The notes: generated by a model from the letters alone, not told the origin. Positions 41,368 to 49,925 are shown, counted from the first letter of the stretch. The stretch is DNA of 64,000 nt from DATARH01 sp035504235 (GCA_035504235.1 DATJSH010000085.1:7995-71994), one strand, 5' to 3'. Program-made: numbers and translations.

Positions 41368-42783
41368 ATGGCTGAGACCTCCTCGCCGCTAGCGGCGCAC
41401 GATGTTGCCGGGCGCCAAGCGGTGGCAGCGGGTCACGGCTTCCGACTAGTGATGCTCGGGCTCGGCATGTCGATCGTGCCGCTCGACACCGCGGTCAATA
41501 TCAGCTTTCCCGACATCACGGGCAGCTTCGGCCTGCCGCTGTCTATGATTCAATGGGTAGTGATCTGCTACACCCTGACCTATGCGGCGCTGATGCTGGC
41601 TTGCGGCCGTATCGGCGATATCTGGGGGCATGCGCGCGTGTTCCGCGCCGGCCTGGCATGGAGCGTTGTCGCCTATTTGCTCTGCGCCGCCGCGCCGGGG
41701 TTCGGTTGGCTCCTGTTTTTCCGCTTTCTGCAGGGTATCGGCGCGGGATTGGTGATCAGCTGCGCGCCGGCGCTCGTCACCGGGCTCTACCCCGAGGAAC
41801 GGCGCAGCCACGCGGTCGGCGTGTTCACCCTGATCTTCGCGCTGAGCTCCGCGTCGGGGCCGCTGATCGGCGGCGCGCTGGTGGCGCGTTGGGGCTGGCC
41901 GGCGGTATTCTGGTTCCGCGCGCCGATCGCGCTCGCGAGCCTGTTGTTTCTTCGCGGACTGCCGCCGAGCCCGACCAGCGCCGGTGAGCGGTTCGATATT
42001 GCCGGCGCGCTGCTGCTGGCGTTCGGGCTCACGATACTGTTGCTGGGGATCAACGCCGGCTCGCGGCTCGGGCCCGGTATTCAGATGGTGGCGCTGCTGG
42101 CCACGGCAGTCGTGACGCTGGGTCTCTTTGCCTGGTGGGAGGGTCAAGCGCCGCGGCCGATGATCCGCATCGCCCTCTTCCGCGATCCCAGCTTCGCGGT
42201 CATCAACGCGGTCTATGTGCTGATGAACCTGGCGGCGTTCTCGGTACTGCTGTTCGTACCGTATTTCTTCGTCCGGTTCAGTTCGATGCCGCTCTGGTTG
42301 GCGGGAATGGTGCTGGCGTCCGGCTCGACGGCGATGGCGCTGACCTCGCCACTCGCCGGCCGACTGATCGTGCGCGTCGCCGCCGAGAAGATCGGCGCGC
42401 TCGGCATTCTGATCGTCGGGGGCGGGCTGTTCCTGATCGGCTTGTGGCCGCCCGACATTTCTCCCGGCGCGATGGCGCTGATCCTGTCGGTGCAGGGGAT
42501 CGGCGTCGGGTTGTTCCAGGTGGCCTACACGGACATTGTGATCCGCTCGTCGCCGCTCGCCGATCGCGGCGTCGCCGGCAGCCTGTCGATCCTCACACGC
42601 ACCATGGGTACGGTGACCGGCGCGGCCCTCCTGACGCTGATCTTCAACCGCGTCGGACGCGGCGCGACAAGCGAGCCAGCCGTGTTCCTCACCGCATTCG
42701 CCGCGGTCTTCAAGATCGCCGGGGCAGCGGTCGCGCTGAGCGTCGTAGCGATCCCGTGGTGGCGCCGGTCGAACTCCGATTGA
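41368..42783 (+). CDS. MFS transporter, DHA2 (14-helix drug:H+ antiporter) family
   Basis: 471 residues from ATG 41368. Motif C-like MSIVPLDTAVNISFPDITGSF in the first helix and QWVVICYTLTYAALMLACGRIGDIWG (motif A) are typical of the EmrB/QacA family. RFLQGIGAGLVISCAPALV and GPLIGGALVARWGWPAVFW follow. Fourteen hydrophobic segments are plausible by length. It probably exports toxic or amphiphilic compounds using the proton gradient. No membrane-fusion partner (EmrA) is adjacent. A long frame extending it upstream to 40420 is antisense to the asparaginase and was discarded. Its 3' end overlaps the convergent receiver gene by 74 nt. Confidence 0.93.
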   Translation: MAETSSPLAAHDVAGRQAVAAGHGFRLVMLGLGMSIVPLDTAVNISFPDITGSFGLPLSMIQWVVICYTLTYAALMLACGRIGDIWGHARVFRAGLAWSVVAYLLCAAAPGFGWLLFFRFLQGIGAGLVISCAPALVTGLYPEERRSHAVGVFTLIFALSSASGPLIGGALVARWGWPAVFWFRAPIALASLLFLRGLPPSPTSAGERFDIAGALLLAFGLTILLLGINAGSRLGPGIQMVALLATAVVTLGLFAWWEGQAPRPMIRIALFRDPSFAVINAVYVLMNLAAFSVLLFVPYFFVRFSSMPLWLAGMVLASGSTAMALTSPLAGRLIVRVAAEKIGALGILIVGGGLFLIGLWPPDISPGAMALILSVQGIGVGLFQVAYTDIVIRSSPLADRGVAGSLSILTRTMGTVTGAALLTLIFNRVGRGATSEPAVFLTAFAAVFKIAGAAVALSVVAIPWWRRSNSD

Positions 42784-43066
42784 CGTGCGCCAGGCACAAT
42801 CGCACCGCGGCGAGAAGCTGGCTCGGCGTAAACGGCTTTTGCAGCCCATTGTCGCCGCCCGTGGTTAGCACGTGCGCGGCGGGATGATGGCGTTGCAGTC
42901 CGGCAGCGCTGGTTGCGGTAAGGTCGGCGATGACGAGATCGGGGCGGGACGATATTTCATTCGCCGCGTCTTCGGCGTCGCTTACGGCGAACCCCGCCGC
43001 TTCCAGCGCGCGCCGGGCGGCCAGCCGCATCGCGGGGTCGCGGTCGATGATGTGGATCGTGACCAT
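42710..43066 (-). CDS. Stand-alone short receiver-like protein
   Basis: 118 residues. IHIIDRDPAMRLAARRALEAAGF gives the acidic pocket, DLVIADLTATSAAGL the likely phospho-acceptor Asp (about 48), HVLTTGG the Thr position and LQKPFTPSQLLAAVRLCL the conserved Lys. The spacing between Asp and Thr is about 10 residues shorter than in a normal receiver, so helix 3/strand 4 seems compressed. There is no output domain. The last ~24 residues are Arg/Ser-rich and overlap the MFS gene 3' end, possibly an extension through loss of a stop codon. It belongs to a group of three receiver genes on this strand. Confidence 0.7.
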   Translation of the reverse strand: MVTIHIIDRDPAMRLAARRALEAAGFAVSDAEDAANEISSRPDLVIADLTATSAAGLQRHHPAAHVLTTGGDNGLQKPFTPSQLLAAVRLCLAHVNRSSTGATTGSLRRSARPLPRRS

Positions 43067-43184
43067 GGCCGACCCTAGCCGGCCATTACGCGCGATGCAG
43101 CGCGTTACCCCCTAGCCGAAGGGCTGCGGATTAGACCTTTGGTATGGGGTACTGTCGTTTTTTGCGGCTGTCGCGGGATGGTCG

Positions 43185-43580
43185 CTAAGCTGCCAGACAG
43201 CGTTTCACAGCCGCCAGCAGGGCCACCGGCTCGAATGGCTTTTTGAGGCTGTTGTCAGCGCCCAGCAACTCGGCGATGCGCAGCACGTCGTGCGCGGCGA
43301 AGTTGCCGCCGCCGGTGATCGCCAGGATACGTGCCTCGGGGCTCGACTCGCGCAGTTCGAGGATTGTCGCCATGCCCTCCTTGCCAGGCATCAAGATGTC
43401 GACGATGACGAGATCGGGCCTCAACTCGCCGAACCGGCTGATGCCGGTCTGCGCGTCGCCGGCCGTCATCACCTCGTACCCGTCCCTTTCGAGGACGCCT
43501 TCGACGATCGTGCAAAACACGGGATCGTCGTCGATCACCAGAACCGAGTTCATCTGTCGAACCTCCGAGGTTCCATTCAT
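43185..43580 (-). CDS. Single-domain response regulator
   Basis: 131 residues, start ATG 43580 (its ATGA overlaps the stop of the upstream LuxR-type regulator) or 43553 (MNSVLVIDDDP). VLVIDDDPVFC forms the acidic pocket. DLVIVDILMPGKEGM has the phospho-acceptor Asp, LAITGGG the Thr and LKKPFEPVALLAAVKRCL the Lys. No effector domain follows, so it resembles CheY/DivK-type relay or phosphate-sink proteins. It is co-translated with the LuxR-type regulator and lies opposite the hybrid kinase, the likely phosphodonor. Confidence 0.9.
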   Translation of the reverse strand: MNGTSEVRQMNSVLVIDDDPVFCTIVEGVLERDGYEVMTAGDAQTGISRFGELRPDLVIVDILMPGKEGMATILELRESSPEARILAITGGGNFAAHDVLRIAELLGADNSLKKPFEPVALLAAVKRCLAA

Positions 43581-44203
43581 AGCCCGCTCATCCCTTGCAG
43601 CATTGCGATCCGCACCGCGTCCGAGCGGTTGCGTGCCCCCATCTTCTTGAACGCGCTGTTGAGGTGCAGCTTGACGGTGATTTCCGAGATCGCCAGCCGA
43701 TCCGCTATTTCACGGTTTGGCGAGCCGCGCACCAGATGCTCAATGCAATCGAGCTCCCGCGGAGTCAGATCGCCGAAGGACGGACGCGTCGCGTGGCGTC
43801 CAGACCGTGCGTTGACCACCGAGCGCGGTACATAGGTCTCGCCCGCCGCCATCAGCCGCAGCGCGGTCAGTAGCGCCGTGCCACGCAGATTCTTCATGAT
43901 CACCCCCGCCGCGCCGCGCTCCAGCGCGCGCTCGGCTTCGCCTGCGTCCATCGCACCTGACAGCACCGCGACCGGCGTTTGCGGCAGGCTTGCCCTGACC
44001 TCGTCGAGGCCGGTCAACCCGTTCATCCCCGGCATCCGGTAATCGAGGATCACGAGGTCGAAGGCGCCGCTGTCTTCCAGTCGCTCGCGGACCTGCTGAA
44101 AATCTGCCGCTTCGATGCAGATGATGTCCGCCGCCACACGCGTCAGATAACTGGCGATCGCCTCGCGCACCAGATGATGATCGTCGGCGAGCAATATTCT
44201 CAT
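43577..44203 (-). CDS. NarL/LuxR-type response regulator
   Basis: 208 residues. The N-terminal receiver (MRILLADDHHLVREA; DLVILDYRMPGMNGL with Asp ~53; VAVLSGAM; GVIMKNL) is joined to a C-terminal LuxR helix-turn-helix. That domain includes FGDLTPRELDCIEHLVRGSPNREIADRLAISEITVKLHL. It should bind DNA as a phosphorylation-dependent dimer. The gene starts 180 nt from the divergent histidine kinase start, so it may control that intergenic promoter. It is translationally coupled to the downstream single-domain regulator. Confidence 0.95.
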   Translation of the reverse strand: MRILLADDHHLVREAIASYLTRVAADIICIEAADFQQVRERLEDSGAFDLVILDYRMPGMNGLTGLDEVRASLPQTPVAVLSGAMDAGEAERALERGAAGVIMKNLRGTALLTALRLMAAGETYVPRSVVNARSGRHATRPSFGDLTPRELDCIEHLVRGSPNREIADRLAISEITVKLHLNSAFKKMGARNRSDAVRIAMLQGMSGL

Positions 44204-44366
44204 GCGTCGTCCGCGGTCACGAGCCGGTCCGGCACGGCAAAGCGCCGCGCGTCGCGGTTCGATCGTCGGGACGGTAGTGAGTTTAGGTTAATAAGTGGCA
44301 AAGAGCCTCAGGCGTTACATGCCCGGGCGGATAACCAATTTTTCAGTGATACATCTTTAAGGTCAT

Positions 44367-44380
44367 AAATACTCGTATTT
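44367..44380. promoter_or_regulatory. Inverted repeat AAATAC-TC-GTATTT before the histidine kinase start
   Basis: A perfect 6+6 inverted repeat with a 2-nt spacer ends 3 nt before the GTG taken as the kinase start. It lies in an AT-rich stretch of the divergent region. It could be an operator for the LuxR-type regulator or affect translation, since no clear Shine-Dalgarno sits between it and the start. Confidence 0.4.
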
Positions 44381-44383
44381 AGT

Positions 44384-45622
44384 GTGTCAGAGACGCATGT
44401 GGTGAGCGATGCGGATGTGATCGCGTTGGCCTTGGCGGCGCGACCCCCGAACCGAGGCATACCCGAGCCGCCGCCCGGTCCCCGCTTTGAGGATCGGCTG
44501 CGCCATGCTCAGAAGATGGATGCGCTGGGTCAGATCACCGGCGGGATCGCGCACGATTTCAATAATCTGCTGCTGGCCATCAACTTCAACCTCGAGTCGC
44601 TCGCCGAGGAGGTGCCGTCGACCGGCGCTACCGAGCCGCTCTTTGAGGGCGCAAGGCAGGCGATCGACCAGGCGCACAGCCTTATCGGCCATCTGCTTGC
44701 GTTTGCGCGGCGCCAGCCGCTGAAGCCGACCGGTGTCGATATCAACGAGAGCGTGCGGCAGACGCAGCTGATGCTCCGCCGGGCAATCCCCGCCGGAATC
44801 GAGATCGAGACCCGGCTCGCCCGCAATGCCGGCCTTGTGCTGGCCGACCGCAATCAATTTGAGACCGCTCTCCTGAACCTCGCGCTCAACGCCCGCGATG
44901 CGATGCCCGAGGGCGGCCGGCTCACCGTCGGCACGCTCGACGTTACGCTGGACGATGCCTATGCGGCGCTGCACCCTGGCGAGCCGGCGGGCCGCTATGT
45001 GATGGTCGCGGTCAGCGACACCGGGTCGGGGATGCGCCGCGACATCGCCGAGCGCGCTTTCGAACCGTTTTTCACCACCAAGTCCGGCGCGGAGCATAGC
45101 GGGCTGGGATTGAGCCAGGTTTATGGCTACGCCAAGCAGTCGGGCGGTCACGCGCGCATCGACAGCGAGCCGGAGCGCGGTACAACCGTGCAATTGTTCC
45201 TGCCGCGCTTCGGCGATGTCGCGCCGGCCGAGCATCACAGCACGGCGCCAAACCGCGGCCGCGGCGAAACAATCCTCGTCGTTGAGGACGCGATGCTCGT
45301 GCGCAATGCGGTGGCGAAGATGCTCGCCGATCTCGGCTACAAGCCGGTGCTGGCGGCCGGCTCCGACGAAGCGCTGGCGCTCCTCGAAAGCGGCGGCACG
45401 ATCGACCTGTTGCTTGCCGATCTCGTGCTGCCCGGCGGACTCGGGGGCGAGGAACTTGCGGCGCTGGCGCAACGCCTCCGGCCCGATCTCGCGATCCTCT
45501 ACATGTCGGGTTATGCCGAGCTCTCGCCGGCGGGCGCTGCCTTTATTGGGAAGCCTTTCACCAAGGCCCAGCTCGCTGAGCAGCTGCGGACAGTGCTCCG
45601 TCGCGAGACCGCAAACGCCTGA
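44384..45622 (+). CDS. Cytoplasmic hybrid histidine kinase
   Basis: 412 residues from GTG 44384; the GTG codons at 44399 and 44402 are alternatives. There is no membrane segment or recognisable sensor domain. The H-box is MDALGQITGGIAHDFNNLL (His57). The N-box is NLALNARDAM, G1 is DTGSGM and G2 is SGLGLSQVYGYAKQSGG. A C-terminal receiver follows: ETILVVEDAMLVRNA, LLLADLVLPGG, YMSGYAEL, GKPFTKAQL. This is the layout of FixL/NtrB-like hybrid kinases. It probably receives its signal from another protein and passes phosphate to its own receiver or to the divergent regulators. Confidence 0.93.
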   Translation: MSETHVVSDADVIALALAARPPNRGIPEPPPGPRFEDRLRHAQKMDALGQITGGIAHDFNNLLLAINFNLESLAEEVPSTGATEPLFEGARQAIDQAHSLIGHLLAFARRQPLKPTGVDINESVRQTQLMLRRAIPAGIEIETRLARNAGLVLADRNQFETALLNLALNARDAMPEGGRLTVGTLDVTLDDAYAALHPGEPAGRYVMVAVSDTGSGMRRDIAERAFEPFFTTKSGAEHSGLGLSQVYGYAKQSGGHARIDSEPERGTTVQLFLPRFGDVAPAEHHSTAPNRGRGETILVVEDAMLVRNAVAKMLADLGYKPVLAAGSDEALALLESGGTIDLLLADLVLPGGLGGEELAALAQRLRPDLAILYMSGYAELSPAGAAFIGKPFTKAQLAEQLRTVLRRETANA

Positions 45623-45735
45623 CGGCGCGTACAAAACCGGATCGTTCTCGCCCGCTCGGTTGTTCGCTCGTATTGTCGTGCCTGCGTCGCGCAATGTGGG
45701 CGCTCACGGCGAGCGAGGCACATAGGGAGGCAGGT

Positions 45736-45948
45736 ATGGAAGACCACGTCTACCGCGTCATTCAAATCGTCGGTTCGTCAGAAAAAAGTATCGATGATGC
45801 GATCCACTCGGCGATTTCCCGTGCGTCGAAGACCCTGCGTGAATTGCGCTGGTTTGAGGTCCTCGAGACGCGGGGCCATATCGAGAATGGCAAGGTTCAC
45901 CATTTTCAGGTGACGCTGAAGGTCGGGTTCACGCTCGAAGGGGCGTGA
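45736..45948 (+). CDS. Dodecin
   Basis: 70 residues from ATG 45736 with GGAGG upstream; an extension to 45673 is not part of the family. VYRVIQIVGSSEKSIDDAI, ISRASKTLRELRWFEVLETRGHIENGKVHHFQVTLKVGF is the complete dodecin fold. It includes the Trp of RWFEV that stacks on the isoalloxazine ring. Dodecins form 12-mers that bind and buffer flavins such as FMN, riboflavin or lumichrome. It is followed 18 nt later by a small barrel-like protein and then by an FMN enzyme gene, which fits a flavin-handling context. Confidence 0.93.
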   Translation: MEDHVYRVIQIVGSSEKSIDDAIHSAISRASKTLRELRWFEVLETRGHIENGKVHHFQVTLKVGFTLEGA

Positions 45949-45966
45949 GCCTCAGGGGGATAAAGA

Positions 45967-46293
45967 ATGGCCAAGGCCTATCTCGCGGTGCGCGCAGAGG
46001 TTCCGGAGGCGGATCGCGCGCAATTCGATCATTGGTACGAGACCGACCATCTGCCCTGGGCGTTACGCGTCTTCAAGGCGCGCCGCGCCTGGCGCTGCTG
46101 GAGCAAAAGCGATGTCTCGAATGGCGTTGGGGTGCACGTCGCGTTCTACGAGTTCGACTCGGTCGCAGCCGCCGAGGCGATCTCCAAATCCGAGGCGATC
46201 AAGCCGCTCGTCGAGGATTTCGATCGGGTCTGGCAGAACAGCGTCACGCGTCGCCGCGCGGTGCTCGATGTGGTGCAGGTGATCGAGGGCTGA
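45967..46293 (+). CDS. Small hypothetical protein, possible dimeric alpha/beta-barrel fold
   Basis: 108 residues beginning MAKAYLAVRAEVPEADRAQFDHWYETDHLPWAL. The D-x-W-Y-x-x-x-H-L-P segment recalls EthD/ferredoxin-like dimeric alpha/beta-barrel proteins, in which that segment follows the first strand. FYEFDSVAAAEAISKSEAIKPLVEDFDRVW would be the second helix. No catalytic function can be assigned. It lies 18 nt after dodecin and about 95 nt before the FMN dehydrogenase, probably in the dodecin transcript. Confidence 0.65.
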   Translation: MAKAYLAVRAEVPEADRAQFDHWYETDHLPWALRVFKARRAWRCWSKSDVSNGVGVHVAFYEFDSVAAAEAISKSEAIKPLVEDFDRVWQNSVTRRRAVLDVVQVIEG

Positions 46294-46389
46294 CCCACGT
46301 TTCAGCCGTCACGGGCTGCGGATAAGTCAATACCGGCCTCTGCCGGTCCGACATATGCTCGCCTTAAATTCGAGGGGAGCACGCCTGCC

Positions 46390-47583
46390 ATGAGCCTCAA
46401 CGGCGTCGTCAACATCGAAGATCTGCATCAACTCGCCAAGAAGCGGCTGCCCGAGATCGCCTTCGACTTTATCGAGGGTGGGGTCGAGGACGAGCGCGCG
46501 CTCGAAACCAACCGCGCCGCGTTCCACAAGCACCAATTGCTGCCGCGCTATCTGGTCGACGTCTCAAAGCGCGACCAATCGCAGACCCTCTTCGGCCGTA
46601 AGTTCAGCTCGCCATTCGGCATCTCGCCGACCGGTACGGCCGGCCTTTTCCGGCGCGGCGCCGATCTGATGCTGGCCGAGGCGGCGCGCGACGCCAATGT
46701 GCCCTACATCCAGTCGGGCGGCAGCAACGATTCCATGGAGGCGGCCGCCAAGATCGCGCCGCACAACACCTGGTATCAGCTTTACGCCGCGCGCGACAAA
46801 GCGATCTCCGAGGATTTGGTGCGCCGGGCCGCCGATTGCGGGATCGAGACGCTGGTGCTGACCGTCGATGTGCCGGTACGGCCACGCCGCGAGCGGAACA
46901 TCCGCAACGGTTTCGCGGCCATCCGCGGCACCTGGCTCAAGGCGGCGTTGCGCCTCAAGCCGGCGATCCTCGCCGAGGCGATGCAGCACCCTGGCTGGGT
47001 CTGGGAATACATCAGCCACGGCGGCACGCCCAATCTCGACAACTGGAAGCCGTATGCGGCAACGGACGCCACCGTTGACGACGTCGTCGATTTGTTCAGC
47101 ACCAATACGCCCGCGCATTCGCAGACCTGGAAGGAGCTCGAGACCTACCGCAAGCTCTTCCCGCGCAACATCGTCATCAAAGGGCTGATGAACCCGGCCG
47201 ATGCGATCCGCGCCGCCGATATCGGTTGCGAGGGCGTGCTGGTGTCGAACCATGGCGGGCGGCAGCTCGATCAGGCGCCGGGATCGCTCGATGTGCTGCC
47301 GGCGATGAAGGCCGCGGTGGGCGACCGTATGACCTTGCTGCTCGACAGCGGGGTGCGCCGCGGCGCCGACATCATCATCGCGCTGTGCCTTGGCGCGAAG
47401 ATGTGTACCTTCGGCCGGCCGACGCTCTACGGCGCGGTTGCCGGAGGCCTCGACGGCGTCAAGCTGGCGATCGACATCTTTCGCACCGAGATCGACCTCG
47501 TGATGGGCCAGATCGGCTGCCCGAGCCTCGACCAGCTCGGCCCCGATTTCCTGTGGCGGGACGATTACCAAAGGAACCGCTGA
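46390..47583 (+). CDS. FMN-dependent alpha-hydroxy acid dehydrogenase (LldD/glycolate oxidase family)
   Basis: 397 residues, a TIM barrel binding FMN. FDFIEGGVEDERALETNRAAF is the N-terminal signature. SPFGISPTGTAGLF and WYQLYAARDKAISEDLVRRA follow. The active-site SNHGGRQLDQAPGSLD contains the catalytic His at about 288 and substrate-binding Arg. DSGVRRGADIIIALCLGAKMCTFGRPTLYG binds the FMN phosphate. It oxidises an L-2-hydroxy acid (lactate, mandelate, glycolate or similar), either to the respiratory chain or to oxygen. It is followed directly by a 44-nt palindrome and faces a convergent MFS gene. Confidence 0.94.
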   Translation: MSLNGVVNIEDLHQLAKKRLPEIAFDFIEGGVEDERALETNRAAFHKHQLLPRYLVDVSKRDQSQTLFGRKFSSPFGISPTGTAGLFRRGADLMLAEAARDANVPYIQSGGSNDSMEAAAKIAPHNTWYQLYAARDKAISEDLVRRAADCGIETLVLTVDVPVRPRRERNIRNGFAAIRGTWLKAALRLKPAILAEAMQHPGWVWEYISHGGTPNLDNWKPYAATDATVDDVVDLFSTNTPAHSQTWKELETYRKLFPRNIVIKGLMNPADAIRAADIGCEGVLVSNHGGRQLDQAPGSLDVLPAMKAAVGDRMTLLLDSGVRRGADIIIALCLGAKMCTFGRPTLYGAVAGGLDGVKLAIDIFRTEIDLVMGQIGCPSLDQLGPDFLWRDDYQRNR

Positions 47584-47626
47584 GCTCTCCTTTCTTCCCG
47601 CGGGCCCGCGGGAAGAAAGGAGAGCT
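47583..47626. terminator. Perfect 44-nt palindrome between convergent genes
   Basis: The left arm of 22 nt (47583-47604, starting at the last base of the dehydrogenase stop) is the exact reverse complement of 47605-47626. Its centre is GCGGGCCCGC and its outer parts are AGCTCTCC and GGAGAGCT. It can form a cruciform or an RNA hairpin of roughly 20 bp. Position suggests a bidirectional terminator, although no T-run follows on either strand. Confidence 0.75.
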
Positions 47627-47644
47627 GAAAAGGCGCAGGGCCAA

Positions 47645-48919
47645 TTACGCAAGCACGATATCGGGAACCAGCTCCTTGCCGCGCGTTTCCGGGCTGAACA
47701 GCATGGCGACGACGAGACAGGCCGCCGACATCGTCGTTCCGACGAGCATCGGAATGGCAAAGCCCAGGTGCCAACTCGTCGCGAAATAAGCGAGCACCGG
47801 ACCGACAAGGCCGCCGAAAATCGCTCCCTGGTGATAGCAAAACCCCGCCGCGGTCGCGCGTACCTCGGTCGGAAATCGCTCCGACAAGTAGTGCGGGTAT
47901 TGCACATGCATGCCGCCGCCGCCAAAGCAGCCCTGCAAGGTGAAGAACAATACGATCATCGTGTAATTGGTCGTCAGCAGATAAAGCGGCGCCACCGGGA
48001 TCGTCAGCAAGGCGGTGACGATGATCGCCCCGCGCCGACCGAAGCGATCGGCGTACCAGCCCCAAAACGCCGCCGAGAGGAAGAACATCAGGCTCGACAG
48101 CATGACCGGCAGGGCGACGAGCCCGGGGGTGAAGCCGAGATCCTTCTGCAGATACGACGGGAACATCCCGCCGACCGAGTAGCCGACGACAAAGGCGCTG
48201 GCCATCATCCAGCATGCCGTCAGCGTGTTGCCCAGCACCTGGGGCTTGAAAATGCTGAACAGAGGCGTGCGGACTTCGCGTCTTTGCGTGCGCTGCAGCC
48301 GGCGGTTTTCGAGCCAGACCGGCGGCTCCTTAACGAAAATGCGGATGTAGACGATCGACAGCGCCGGCAGCACGCCGATCCATAAAAGGCCGCGCCAGCC
48401 GATCGATGTATAGAATGCGCCGTAGGCGGCGCTCGACAGCAACGCGCCGAGTCCCCATGAGCCTTGTAGCACCGCCCCCATAAAGCCGCGCGAGCGCTGC
48501 GGCCAGGTCTCCATCGCCAGCGCCGCGCCCGCCGGCCACTCGGCGCCCATGCCGATGCCCAGCAGGGCGCGGAACAGGAACAGAAACCAGAAGCTCGGGG
48601 AAAAGCCGGCGGCGAAGTTGCACACCGAGTACCAGGCAATCGCGATCATCATCGGCTTTTTGCGGCCGATCCGGTCGGCCAGCCAACCGGAGGCCGTCGC
48701 ACCCACCAGGCGCATCCACAAGGTGATCGTAAACACCGCCGTCACGGCCGTCAGCGGCACCTTAAAGTCCTGCGAGATCGGCACCATGATCATCAGAAAG
48801 ATGGTGAAATCGAACGCATCCAGCGTCCAACCCAGCCACGCCGCCACCCAGGCGAGCCACTGCTCCTTGGTCGGCTCCTTCCACCATGGAATCGAATTTG
48901 CCGTCGCGACTGCCGTCAT
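47645..48919 (-). CDS. MFS transporter (sialate/aromatic acid:H+ symporter-like)
   Basis: 424 residues from ATG 48919 with GGGAGA 7 nt upstream. WLGWTLDAFDFTIFLMIMVPI is the D-x-F-D first helix of the AAHS/sialate MFS groups. GWLADRIGRKKPMMIAI is motif A and LLGIGMGAEWPAGAALAMETWP lies in helix 4. Twelve helices are expected. It should import a carboxylate by proton symport. It converges with the FMN hydroxy-acid dehydrogenase, so a shared hydroxy-acid substrate is conceivable but unproven. Confidence 0.92.
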   Translation of the reverse strand: MTAVATANSIPWWKEPTKEQWLAWVAAWLGWTLDAFDFTIFLMIMVPISQDFKVPLTAVTAVFTITLWMRLVGATASGWLADRIGRKKPMMIAIAWYSVCNFAAGFSPSFWFLFLFRALLGIGMGAEWPAGAALAMETWPQRSRGFMGAVLQGSWGLGALLSSAAYGAFYTSIGWRGLLWIGVLPALSIVYIRIFVKEPPVWLENRRLQRTQRREVRTPLFSIFKPQVLGNTLTACWMMASAFVVGYSVGGMFPSYLQKDLGFTPGLVALPVMLSSLMFFLSAAFWGWYADRFGRRGAIIVTALLTIPVAPLYLLTTNYTMIVLFFTLQGCFGGGGMHVQYPHYLSERFPTEVRATAAGFCYHQGAIFGGLVGPVLAYFATSWHLGFAIPMLVGTTMSAACLVVAMLFSPETRGKELVPDIVLA

Positions 48920-49088
48920 CGTCGGTCTCCCTGTCCGTGCCGGCTCTTTGGCGAACCGTGCGCAAGGGAGCGTAGGCCGGACAAACGGCAAACGTCGCAA
49001 TCAAATGATAGGCATGTCATCGAATGCGAAGGGACGCCCCAACCGATGAAGCGTGCCAATCCCCTGCGAAAAAAGGGGAACGCTCTAG

Positions 49089-49925
49089 CTATCTACCCTG
49101 CCGGCGCAAGAAGTCGATAAAGGTCGCCGCCAACAGCCCCTCCTTCGCATCCCAATCGGCGAACGCCTCGTCGAGGGTCGCCTTCAGCTCGGTGACGACC
49201 TCGTGGAATTCGGCGTTTGGCATCAACTGGTGGCAGGCGAAGCCGGCGGGCGGCGGGTGCACCGGGTCCTTGCCGGGGCAGATGCAAGCCGGCATCGTCA
49301 GCGAACGCAGTTCCGCCGGGCTGAGGCCGATCACCGGATGCTCGCTGCCGGCGTCGAAGCTGTCGCGCCAGCGCTCCATGCGGCTGATAAAGTCGCTTGG
49401 GTTTATCGCCATCAGCGTGTCGCGGCTTGCCGGGTTGGCGGCGATGACCTCTTTCCAATGGTCGAGTTGGCAGACCGCCGCCATGCCGCCCGCCTTCGCC
49501 GCCTCGATGTGCGAGGTGTAGTACTGGTTGGCGAGGTGGACGGCCGCATGCCGGCCGCCGGTCACTCGCCACAACAGCAGGCCGCGCACCGCCTCGGGAT
49601 GGCGCAGCGCCAGGATCAGCGCCAGCCGGCATCCCGAAGAGCTGCCGCCGATATAGGCCGGCAGCGCATCAATCTTTTGCAGCAATTCGAAAAGGTCCTC
49701 GGCCCACTCGTCGTTCTCGGATTCGCCGGTGATCGCGATGCCGGAGGCGCCACAATTGCGCCGGTCATAGATGACGACGCGATACCCAGCCTCGGCGATC
49801 TTCTGCGCCAGCGGCTTGACCGAAATGCCGGCCCGCCGGCCGCCCGGCTGCAGCGCGATGAACTGCCCCCGCTCACCGAGAATCTCGTAATTGATGTCGA
49901 TACCGCGGATTTGCGTGACGGGCAT
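49089..49925 (-). CDS. Alpha/beta hydrolase
   Basis: 278 residues from ATG 49925 (MPVTQIRGIDINYEILGERG), with GGGAGA 7 nt upstream. LQPGGRRAG is the oxyanion region. YIGGSSSGCRLALILALRHPEAV has the G-x-S-x-G nucleophile elbow. Near the C-terminus CPGKDPVHPP may carry the acid, and NAEFHEVVTE the His. It is cytoplasmic by lack of a signal. It lies about 170 nt upstream of the MFS gene on the same strand, so it may be the first gene of that transcript. Substrate unknown. Confidence 0.85.
   Translation of the reverse strand: MPVTQIRGIDINYEILGERGQFIALQPGGRRAGISVKPLAQKIAEAGYRVVIYDRRNCGASGIAITGESENDEWAEDLFELLQKIDALPAYIGGSSSGCRLALILALRHPEAVRGLLLWRVTGGRHAAVHLANQYYTSHIEAAKAGGMAAVCQLDHWKEVIAANPASRDTLMAINPSDFISRMERWRDSFDAGSEHPVIGLSPAELRSLTMPACICPGKDPVHPPPAGFACHQLMPNAEFHEVVTELKATLDEAFADWDAKEGLLAATFIDFLRRQGR

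Noticed and set aside
41446..42849. Minus-strand frame of 467 residues opposite the MFS gene
   Set aside because: Extremely Arg/Gln/Glu-rich, the usual antisense of a GC-rich membrane protein gene.
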